This document shows, piece after piece, positions 1-5,205 of a stretch of 6,899 nucleotides of DNA. Source of the DNA: Chloroflexota bacterium (lineage in GTDB: Bacteria > Chloroflexota > Dormibacteria > CF-121); assembly GCA_005889285.1 (NCBI GenBank), contig VBFF01000147.1, forward strand, positions 1 through 6,899, read 5' to 3'. The position numbers were made by a program, and so were the translations under genes. How positions within the stretch are numbered: the stretch's first letter is position 1; every line of letters begins with the position of its first letter. The notes under the pieces are model-generated. The model was not told the DNA's origin, made no database searches, and worked only from the letters and a program-made list of their open reading frames with translations.

Positions 1-98
1 TCCTCGTGGTGTGCGTCATCCTGGTGACCTTGATCGTGCTGGGCAACCAGGTCAGAAACACCTACTGCAACATCGCCGGCGCCGTCGTCAACCCTTAG
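1..98 (+). CDS. Flp/Fap-family (type IVb) pilin, C-terminal end only
   Basis: Only the last 31 codons are present; the first whole codon starts at base 3 and the stop is TAG at 96-98. They read as a hydrophobic stretch (LVVCVILVTLIVLG) followed by NQVRNTYCNIAGAVVNP. A hydrophobic helix followed by a G-x-x-V-x-N-x-(x)-x-x-I-A pattern is the usual C-terminal end of Flp pilins, the small subunits of Tad-type pili, which are cleaved by a prepilin peptidase and assembled at the inner membrane. The diagnostic N-terminal cleavage site (G/E-E-x-x-x-x-x-Y) lies outside the window, so the family is judged from the tail alone. There are two cysteines, one in the membrane helix and one in the tail. The gene converges on the acyltransferase and the stop codons overlap. 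Confidence 0.7.
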   Translation, partial: LVVCVILVTLIVLGNQVRNTYCNIAGAVVNP

Positions 99-607
99 GG
101 CTGCCTCACCGCCACCGCCGGGTTTCCCATCACGACGTCGCCTGCCGCGACGTCGCCGGCCACCAGCGCTCCCCACCGGACGACCGCCCCCTCCCCCACC
201 GTCACGCCCTTGAGGATGGTGGACTTTCCCTGGATCCAGGCGTTGCGTCCGATGCGGATGGGGCGGTGCGTCACCGGCTCGCCCTCCCGGCGGCGCTCCC
301 GGCCAACGGCATGAAAGTCCGTGTCCACCAGCAAACAGGGGCCGAGGATGGCGTCGTCGCCCACCGCGATGGCGCTGGCCGACATCAGGCCGGCGCCGTC
401 GATCTCTACGCGGTCGCCGATATCGATGCGCGCGTCCCGGCCAAAGGTGAGCAGTGCGGTGCGGCCAGAGGCGTTGCGCACCCGGACATCACGACCGAAG
501 GTCACCCGGCCGCGTCCCCGGATGCGCAGCCGCCACGGGCCGGAAAAGCCGGGCCCGAAGGTGTGGCGCGGATACCGCAGGCGCAGGTACAGATTGCTGA
601 GGCTCAC
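95..607 (-). CDS. Hexapeptide-repeat (left-handed beta-helix) acyltransferase
   Basis: The 170-residue protein resembles the WbbJ/Maa-type O-acyltransferases, which move an acyl group, usually acetyl from acetyl-CoA, onto a sugar or other small acceptor, often in cell-surface polysaccharide synthesis. Imperfect hexapeptide turns run from about residue 34 to 155 (for example VTFGRD, IDIGDRVEI, IAVGDDAIL, IRIGRNAWI, VTVGEGAVV). The probable catalytic histidine is H99 in LVDTDFHAVG, followed by the usual Arg-rich loop (residues 103-107), W124 in NAWIQGKS, and the typical end GNPAVAVR. There is no membrane segment or signal peptide. The GTG at 605-607 is the first possible start after an in-frame stop at 659-661, which lies inside the tRNA, so the start is well constrained; no clear ribosome site precedes it. 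It lies 14 nt downstream of the tRNA on the same strand and may be co-transcribed with it. The acceptor is unknown. Confidence 0.85.
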   Translation of the reverse strand: MSLSNLYLRLRYPRHTFGPGFSGPWRLRIRGRGRVTFGRDVRVRNASGRTALLTFGRDARIDIGDRVEIDGAGLMSASAIAVGDDAILGPCLLVDTDFHAVGRERRREGEPVTHRPIRIGRNAWIQGKSTILKGVTVGEGAVVRWGALVAGDVAAGDVVMGNPAVAVRQP

Positions 608-621
608 GCTGGTGGAGGCTC

Positions 622-705
622 TGCCCGGGAAGGGAGTTGAACCCTTACAAGCTTGCGCTCACAGCCCCCTCAAAGCTGCGTGTCTACCAATTCCACCACC
701 CGGGC
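622..705 (-). tRNA. tRNA-Leu, anticodon GAG
   Basis: The 84-nt cloverleaf is complete. The acceptor stem is GCCCGGG (705-699) with CCCGGGC (629-623) and discriminator A at 622. The D arm contains AATTGGTAGAC. The anticodon stem is CAGCT/GGCTG (678-674/666-662) with a terminal U-G pair and loop TTGAGGG (673-667), which puts the anticodon GAG at 671-669, reading CUC and CUU. A class II variable arm, GAGC-GCAA-GCTT, carries a GNRA tetraloop as expected for leucine tRNAs. The T arm is AAGGG-TTCAACT-CCCTT. The 3' CCA is not encoded; the next bases in the transcript are GAG. Confidence 0.96.
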
Positions 706-717
706 GAGGGCGAGGCG

Positions 718-744
718 ATTTTAACAGCCACGAGCCTGTAACAA
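718..744 (-). promoter_or_regulatory. Candidate sigma-70-type promoter for the tRNA
   Basis: Read on the minus strand, TTGTTA (744-739) could serve as -35 and TAAAAT (723-718) as -10, with a short 15-nt spacer. The -10 ends 12 nt before the mature tRNA 5' end. This is the most AT-rich spot in the spacer and it is placed correctly for the tRNA, possibly with the acyltransferase. The spacing is below the 17-nt optimum, so the exact -35 is uncertain. Confidence 0.42.
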
Positions 745-766
745 GCGCCGTAATCCTGCCTCTCTA

Positions 767-788
767 TGGTGGGACCAAGTCCCAGCCA
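767..788. repeat. Hairpin in the divergent spacer
   Basis: TGGGAC (770-775) pairs with GTCCCA (779-784) around a CAA loop, and TGG (767-769) pairs with CCA (786-788) past a bulged G785, giving nine base pairs in all. No T-run follows on either strand, so it does not look like an intrinsic terminator. It lies about 65 bp upstream of the regulator start at 854 and about 60 bp upstream of the tRNA, so it could be a structured leader or a binding site. The role is unknown. Confidence 0.4.
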
Positions 789-798
789 CGCCGCGGGT

Positions 799-832
799 GA
801 TGTGACCCTGACGCGACAAGAGTCATCACATC
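799..832. promoter_or_regulatory. Inverted repeat GATGTGA-N20-TCACATC before the response regulator
   Basis: GATGTGA (799-805) and TCACATC (826-832) are perfect 7-bp inverted arms with centres 27 bp apart. The right arm ends 21 bp before the ATG at 854. This position would suit an operator or the promoter region of the regulator gene. OmpR/PhoB proteins more often use direct repeats, so autoregulation by the adjacent gene is only a possibility. Confidence 0.3.
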
Positions 833-853
833 GTAAAGAGGAATCGTAAGGAA

Positions 854-1720
854 ATGAATGACGAGGGCCATATATCTTTGCCGGCTCTCCAGTCGGACCT
901 GAGCCAGCAACCGCAGGTCCAAATCCATGGCGGCCGGTCCGCAGCGCGACGAGCGATGGCGGCCGGAAGAGAGGGGTTAAATATCGTCAACCGCTACCGG
1001 ATTCTGATCGTCGACGATGATGCCATGGCGCGCGAGATCCTCAAGCGGATCCTCGAGCACGCGGGCTATGAGGTCATGACCGCCGGGAGTGGCCCCGAAG
1101 CACTGCGCAAGCTGCACGAGGGCATCCCGCATCTGGTCGTCGTCGACCTGATGATGCCGGAAATGGATGGCTTCGAACTCTGCCGCCGCATCAAGAGCCA
1201 CCTCGACGTCCCCATCGTCATCCTCAGCGCCGTCGCAGCCATCGAGAGCAAGGTCGAAGGCCTGCAGATGTACGCCGAGGACTACATCGTCAAGCCATTC
1301 GAAAAGGAAGAGCTGGTCGCGCGCGTGCAGCGGGTACTGCGCCGTTACGGTGAGTCCGCCGGCGTGGAGCAGCCCGAGGTCGTCATCGACCAGGAGCTCC
1401 AGATCAACTTCGTGCAGCACTGGGCGCGCGTGAAGGGCCAGCAGGTGACCCTCACGCCGACCGAGTCCAAGCTGCTCTTTCTCCTGGTCCGGAATGCCGG
1501 GCGGGTCGTCACCAACGAAACCCTGCTCGCCAAGGCCTGGGCCGGCGACGAGGAAGCCTATGAGGAAGGGCTGCGCGTTCACATCTCGCGGCTGCGCAGC
1601 AAGATCGAAGCCAATCCCAGCAAACCGGTTTACATCCAGACCAAGCGTGGTGTTGGATATCGCTTCAGCGCCAAGGTCAACTACCCCGCCGGGCAAGAAC
1701 CGATGGCGCTGGCAGGATGA
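854..1720 (+). CDS. OmpR/PhoB-family DNA-binding response regulator
   Basis: This is a receiver plus winged-helix transcription regulator of 288 residues from the ATG at 854. The receiver spans about residues 48-163: acidic pocket D54-D56, phosphoacceptor D98 in VVVDLMMPEMDG, switch S125 and invariant K147 in IVKPF. The C-terminal winged helix (about 178-272) has LTPTESKLL, the recognition-helix region YEEGLRVHISRLRSKI and the wing signature TKRGVGYRF. A histidine kinase would phosphorylate D98 and change promoter binding; the only kinase here is on the opposite strand at 2926-5190, and pairing is inferred. The start is doubtful. Residues 1-44 match no domain I recognise, AAGG sits only 2 nt before the ATG, and the receiver proper begins near residue 46, where a good ribosome site (971-976) lies but no canonical start codon. 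ATG at 956 (residue 35) is an alternative. Confidence 0.9.
   Translation: MNDEGHISLPALQSDLSQQPQVQIHGGRSAARRAMAAGREGLNIVNRYRILIVDDDAMAREILKRILEHAGYEVMTAGSGPEALRKLHEGIPHLVVVDLMMPEMDGFELCRRIKSHLDVPIVILSAVAAIESKVEGLQMYAEDYIVKPFEKEELVARVQRVLRRYGESAGVEQPEVVIDQELQINFVQHWARVKGQQVTLTPTESKLLFLLVRNAGRVVTNETLLAKAWAGDEEAYEEGLRVHISRLRSKIEANPSKPVYIQTKRGVGYRFSAKVNYPAGQEPMALAG
927..966 (+). repeat. Two 11-bp direct repeats in the 5' part of the regulator gene
   Basis: ATGGCGGCCGG occurs at 927-937 and again at 956-966, a 29-bp offset that is not a multiple of three, so the copies are read in different frames. Both begin with ATG; the second is in the regulator frame. They lie within the unconserved N-terminal extension, in a stretch that may be leader rather than coding sequence. 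Confidence 0.5.
971..976 (+). promoter_or_regulatory. Shine-Dalgarno-like GAGGGG inside the annotated regulator N-terminus
   Basis: GAGGGG lies 6 nt before ATC (983-985) and 9 nt before GTC (986-988). These codons fall just where receiver proteins of this type normally start (x-NRYRILIVDDD). Neither is a usual start codon, so the site may be fortuitous or mark a non-canonical or mutated start. Confidence 0.3.
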
Positions 1721-1785
1721 GCCTCCGCACCCTCGGCCTCGGCCTGCTGGTCTTCGTCCTCTCCTTCCCGCTCTGGCTCCACTGA
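1717..1785 (+). CDS. Possible 22-residue membrane peptide overlapping the regulator stop
   Basis: An ATG at 1717-1719 overlaps the regulator stop (TGA 1718-1720) in an ATGA arrangement typical of translational coupling. It opens a 22-codon frame ending at TGA 1783-1785. The product begins MSLRTLGLG and continues LLVFVLSFPLWLH: a short positively charged start, then about 16 hydrophobic residues that could form one membrane helix. It fills much of the gap before the transporter gene, which starts 35 nt later. No separate ribosome site is visible, as expected if translation is coupled. I recognise no family. It may equally be a chance frame in GC-rich DNA. Confidence 0.35.
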   Translation: MSLRTLGLGLLVFVLSFPLWLH

Positions 1786-1792
1786 GCGACGA

Positions 1793-1803
1793 CGCGGTCC
1801 GCG
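1793..1803. repeat. Short palindrome CGCGGTCCGCG before the transporter gene
   Basis: Five-base arms CGCGG and CCGCG flank a single central T, ending 17 bp before the GTG at 1821. It could be a protein-binding site or a small RNA stem at the upstream edge of the transporter gene, but perfect GC-only arms this short arise by chance in such GC-rich sequence. Confidence 0.2.
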
Positions 1804-1820
1804 CTTAGACTTCCTCCCCA

Positions 1821-2414
1821 GTGACGCACGCGCTGGGTCTCGGGTTCACGGTCTTCACCGTCATCTTCCTGCTCGAGCTGCCCGACAAGACGGCGCTGGC
1901 CGCCCTGCTACTGGCGACGCGCCATCGGCCTCTGCCCGTCTTTCTCGGTGCGGCGGCCGCGTTCGTCATTCAGAGCGCTGTCGCGGTCGCGGCCGGCTCA
2001 CTCTTGAGCCTGCTTCCTCGCGAACCGATTCGGATCGGGGCAGGGATTCTCTTCCTCGGCATGGCGGCGCTCCTGGTTCGCCGCAACCTCCGCAAGGACG
2101 AGGCCGATGAGGAGCGGGCGGTCGAGCAGGAGGAGGTTCGACACCGCCGACCGTTCATGACCGCTTTCACCGTGGTCTTCGTCGCGGAGTGGGGCGACCT
2201 CACCCAACTCGCCACGGCGGCGCTCCAGGCCCGCTATCAGCAGCCGGTCGTCGTCTTTGTCGCCTCGACCCTGGCCCTCTGGGGCGTCTCCGCGATTGCC
2301 GTCGCCCTCGGCAATCGTCTGGGTGCCTGGATTCCGGAGCGGCCCCTGCAGTTCGCCGCGGCCGGCGTGATGGTGCTCGTCGCCATCGCGCTCATCAGCG
2401 GATTGCTCGGGTAA
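1821..2414 (+). CDS. GDT1/TMEM165 (UPF0016) family cation transporter
   Basis: The 197-residue integral membrane protein has two homologous halves of three predicted helices each (about 6-20, 38-62, 69-87; then 112-132, 143-163, 176-195), joined by a charged cytoplasmic loop (88-111). Each half carries the family's acidic signature: E19-L-P-D22-K23-T24 in helix 1 and E123-W-G-D126-L-T128 in helix 4. Family members exchange Mn2+ or Ca2+ for protons; bacterial relatives studied export manganese. The length is normal. The start is fixed by an in-frame TAG at 1806-1808: GTG 1821 is the only usable start near the conserved region. No ribosome site precedes it, so translation may be leaderless or coupled to upstream reading. 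It follows the response regulator on the same strand and may be in its operon; the metal specificity cannot be read from sequence. Confidence 0.88.
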   Translation: MTHALGLGFTVFTVIFLLELPDKTALAALLLATRHRPLPVFLGAAAAFVIQSAVAVAAGSLLSLLPREPIRIGAGILFLGMAALLVRRNLRKDEADEERAVEQEEVRHRRPFMTAFTVVFVAEWGDLTQLATAALQARYQQPVVVFVASTLALWGVSAIAVALGNRLGAWIPERPLQFAAAGVMVLVAIALISGLLG

Positions 2415-2420
2415 CCGCCG

Positions 2421-2864
2421 TTAGGGGCCAGTGCCAATCGAGACGATCCGCCACGATGATTGCAGTGTCGGCCGGCCCACGATGACAAAGCGAGTCTGGC
2501 GTCCGTTGTGGCTCGTGATCTCTTGCTTGTAAAGGGCATCGAAGCTCACCGCCATCTCCCTCAGCTCGGCGTAGTTCTGGAATGCCGTGCCAGCCGTGCC
2601 AGTAGGCTGATCCTCTCCAACGACCACGCTGTTAAGGCTCTGCAGGTTCCTGGAGTCGGCGTCAACGGACGAGTCCTGAAGGGCCGCCAACGATGGGGCG
2701 AGGTCGGCCCGGGCGGCACTCGTGTCGCCCTTCTGGAGGCTCGCGTAATAGGCAACGACCAGTTCATGCGGACCAAGGTTGCCGGGGTTCACGCCCGGTC
2801 CGCAGCCGGCAAGGACGCCGAAGACGATGGCGCCTACGAGCAATCGCAGCGGGAGACGCCTCAT
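2421..2864 (-). CDS. Small lipoprotein, probably NTF2-like fold
   Basis: From the ATG at 2862-2864 the protein has 147 residues. MRRLPLRLL and a hydrophobic stretch lead to the lipobox L-A-G-C, with lipidated Cys21, so it should be exported and anchored to the outer face of the membrane. The mature part begins with a Gly/Pro/Asn-rich linker, then HELVVAYYASLQKGDTSAAR, a helix pattern common in small NTF2/SnoaL-type domains, and ends with a strand WRIVSIGTGP. That ending recalls uncharacterised DUF4829-like lipoproteins, but the assignment is by eye. An upstream in-frame TTG (2880-2882) would add six residues; the ATG gives a better signal peptide. It lies 61 nt after the sensor kinase on the same strand and is probably co-transcribed. 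It converges on the transporter gene with a 6-nt gap. Confidence 0.75.
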   Translation of the reverse strand: MRRLPLRLLVGAIVFGVLAGCGPGVNPGNLGPHELVVAYYASLQKGDTSAARADLAPSLAALQDSSVDADSRNLQSLNSVVVGEDQPTGTAGTAFQNYAELREMAVSFDALYKQEITSHNGRQTRFVIVGRPTLQSSWRIVSIGTGP

Positions 2865-2925
2865 GGCTGACACGTACGACAACGGCCGGGCCGCTCGATG
2901 GTTTCTCCAACACCACCGGGGATGC

Positions 2926-5190
2926 TCAGGCGGCGGTCGTGAGGTCGATGACTTCGGGAACGGCCCGCTGGGGGATGGTGAAGGTAAACGTGCTGCCCTG
3001 GCCGGGCGTGCTCTTCACCCAGATCCGGCCGCCGTGCATCTCCACCAGCCGGCGGGAGATCGCCAGGCCCAACCCGGTGCCCTGGTACTTGCCGCTGATC
3101 CCGCTCTGACCCTGCTGAAAGCTCTCGAAGATGCGCTCGGCGTCGTCCGGCGGGACACCGATGCCGGTATCGCGGACGCTGATCAACAGCTCCGCGCCCT
3201 GGCGTTCTGCCGTGACCCGCACGCTGCCCGCCTCGGTGAACTTGATGGCGTTGCCCAGCAAGTTCAGCAGGACCTGCTTGAGCTTGGGGCCATCCGCAAA
3301 GACGCGCCCGACCTCTGTGGAGACGGTGGCGCTCAGTTCGAGCTTCTTGTTCTTGGCCAGGGAGCTGACGCTCTCGACGCACTCCGAGATCAGCGGCTCG
3401 ACCTCGACCTCGCCGCGGTGGAGCTGCGCTTTTCCCGCCTCGAGCTTGGAAATATCCAGGAGGTCGTTGATGAGCACCAGCAAGTGCTGTCCGTTCTGGG
3501 CGATGATGTCCACGTCCTGGCGCTGGTCGCGGGTCAGGATGCCGCCGTCGCCCTCGAGCAGCAGCTGGGAGAAGCCGAGGATCGAGTTCAAGGGGGTGCG
3601 CAGCTCGTGGCTCATGTTCGCCAGGAACTCCGCCTTGTGCTGGTTGGCGCGTTCCAGTTCGGCGTTGACCGCCCCCAGTCGCGCCGTCTGCTCGGTCGCG
3701 AGGTGAAAGAGGTGCGCCTCCTGGATAGCGGTTGCGGCGTGCTGCGCAAAGAGGGTGAGGAGCTCGATGGTGTTGCGATCCAGCGGGCGGCGGTGGTAGA
3801 TGGCGAGCACGCCCAGCAACTGCTCACCGACCACCATGGGGAAGCCGGCGAAGGCTTGGATGCCTTCTTCCGACATCCAGGGATTGAGCGAGAGCTGGCG
3901 GTGGTTGGCCGGGTCGTTAGTGACGATCGGCACACGCAGCTCGGCCACCTGGCCGATCTCCCCCATGCCGCGCTCCACCCGTCCGGGAACCGGCGGCGCG
4001 TTGCGCGTCGTGTGATGACCGGCCCGCCGCCAGAGCGCACCGTCGCTCTGCTCCAACAGCCAGATCTGGGCTGCCGCGAACCCGAGGTTGCCGGTCAGCG
4101 CGGTGGCCATGATATCGAGCAGCTCCGGCTCGAACAGCTTCTGGTTCATCTGGTCGATCGATCGGTTGAGTAGCTCCAGGCGACGAGCGCGCTTTTCGGT
4201 TTCCTCGAAGAGGCGCACGTTGCGCAGCGCCACCGCCAATTGCTGGGCGAGGACCTCCAGCGCCTCCTTCTCCCAGCGGGTGAGACGCCGCTCACTTTCA
4301 CGCGTCTGCAGATGCAACACCCCGGAGACCTTGCCTTCGAGCAGCACCGGCGTCCCGAAGACCCAGGAGTAGCCGGCGGTATTGAGCGCCGGCAGGTCGA
4401 AGAGCGGCGACTGGTCCAGCGTTACGAAGCCCCGCTCCCGGACCACGCGTCCCACGATCCCGTCGCCCGCCGAGATCGCCGTGCCTTCGATCGCTTCCGG
4501 GAGATGAACCGCCGCACGGAGCGTAAAGACCCCACGGTCCTCGTCGAGTAGAACGATCGCCCCCGAGTCCATTTGCAGAATTTCGAGTCCGCAACGGATG
4601 ACCGTATAGAGCATGCGCGAGACGTCGAGCTGGCCGACCAGCTCGCCCAGCACGTTGCGCAGCTGCTCGGTCTGGTCGAGCCGCCGTCGCGTCCCACGAA
4701 TCTCGGTATTCATCGCGCGCACCGCGGCGCCCAGGCCGGTGATGACGGCGACGGTCGGGATGGCCCGCAGGATCGAGTCCCGCACCGAGATGGCCAGGCC
4801 CAGATCGCTGGTCTGGAAGAGGATGATGCCGACCGTGAAGAAGAGGCTGGTCCCGATCCCGCCCCAGAGGTCGAAGCGGAAGACGGCTTCGGCGGCGACC
4901 AGCGCGTAGAGCAGGTAGGGAAGGCTCGACGACGGCGTCGCGAAGAGGAGGATCCAGCCGCTGACGACCAGGTGATCCAGGACCAGGAGCAAGACGGCCA
5001 TCGGCCGGGTGAAGCGTGGAACGGACTTCTTCTGAATGGCGAGTGCCGCCACCCCGTTGTAGGCGGCCAGCAACCCGGCAAGCAGGATGGTGATCGGCAC
5101 GGAGGCCGAATCGAGCCAGAAGAGCAGGCCGATGGGGATGGCGAGCGCACCGAAGCGGAGCCGGACGAACTGGCGGTCGAGGGCAGTCAT
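2926..5190 (-). CDS. Membrane sensor histidine kinase: six-helix N-terminus, GAF, GAF, HisKA, HATPase
   Basis: This is a 754-residue kinase. About six hydrophobic helices fill residues 12-158 with short loops, so the N-terminus is membrane-embedded with no large periplasmic domain. Two GAF-like domains follow (about 190-325 and 345-492), then a short coiled coil (495-520). The HisKA/DHp domain has H528 in FLANMSHELRTPLN, with canonical E529 and T532. The ATP-binding domain has N643 and N647 in the N box, D674-x-G-x-G678 (G1), the F box FESFQQ (688-693) and G2 GTGLGLA (704-710). All key catalytic residues are present and there is no receiver, so phosphate must pass in trans. The signal is unknown; the GAF domains could bind a small molecule or cofactor. 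The ATG at 5188-5190 lies 15 nt after the stop of the preceding DHp/REC/REC gene, with a weak GGGGG ribosome site, so the two are very likely one operon. Confidence 0.94.
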   Translation of the reverse strand: MTALDRQFVRLRFGALAIPIGLLFWLDSASVPITILLAGLLAAYNGVAALAIQKKSVPRFTRPMAVLLLVLDHLVVSGWILLFATPSSSLPYLLYALVAAEAVFRFDLWGGIGTSLFFTVGIILFQTSDLGLAISVRDSILRAIPTVAVITGLGAAVRAMNTEIRGTRRRLDQTEQLRNVLGELVGQLDVSRMLYTVIRCGLEILQMDSGAIVLLDEDRGVFTLRAAVHLPEAIEGTAISAGDGIVGRVVRERGFVTLDQSPLFDLPALNTAGYSWVFGTPVLLEGKVSGVLHLQTRESERRLTRWEKEALEVLAQQLAVALRNVRLFEETEKRARRLELLNRSIDQMNQKLFEPELLDIMATALTGNLGFAAAQIWLLEQSDGALWRRAGHHTTRNAPPVPGRVERGMGEIGQVAELRVPIVTNDPANHRQLSLNPWMSEEGIQAFAGFPMVVGEQLLGVLAIYHRRPLDRNTIELLTLFAQHAATAIQEAHLFHLATEQTARLGAVNAELERANQHKAEFLANMSHELRTPLNSILGFSQLLLEGDGGILTRDQRQDVDIIAQNGQHLLVLINDLLDISKLEAGKAQLHRGEVEVEPLISECVESVSSLAKNKKLELSATVSTEVGRVFADGPKLKQVLLNLLGNAIKFTEAGSVRVTAERQGAELLISVRDTGIGVPPDDAERIFESFQQGQSGISGKYQGTGLGLAISRRLVEMHGGRIWVKSTPGQGSTFTFTIPQRAVPEVIDLTTAA

Positions 5191-5205
5191 GCGAGCCCCC
5201 GCGTC

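Noticed and set aside
11..800. Plus-strand reading frames across the acyltransferase and tRNA
   Set aside because: They are antisense to a recognisable acyltransferase and run through a tRNA; the sequence is His/Arg/Pro-rich without domains.
765..800. T-box-like GGTGGGACC in the divergent spacer
   Set aside because: It matches GGTGGNACC of the T-box core by eye, but the following GCG is missing, there is no stem I or terminator, and the downstream gene is a regulator rather than an amino-acid or aminoacyl-tRNA gene.
977..1696. 239-codon minus-strand reading frame within the response regulator
   Set aside because: Mirror of the OmpR/PhoB gene; acid-rich with no domain.
2395..2440. Bidirectional terminator between the transporter and the lipoprotein
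   Set aside because: Only a 3-bp stem (CGG-GTAA-CCG) overlapping the stop codon and no T-run on either strand.
2779..4173. 464-codon plus-strand reading frame opposite the sensor kinase
   Set aside because: It is antisense to a kinase with every conserved box intact, has no recognisable domain, and its composition is that of a mirror of biased third positions.
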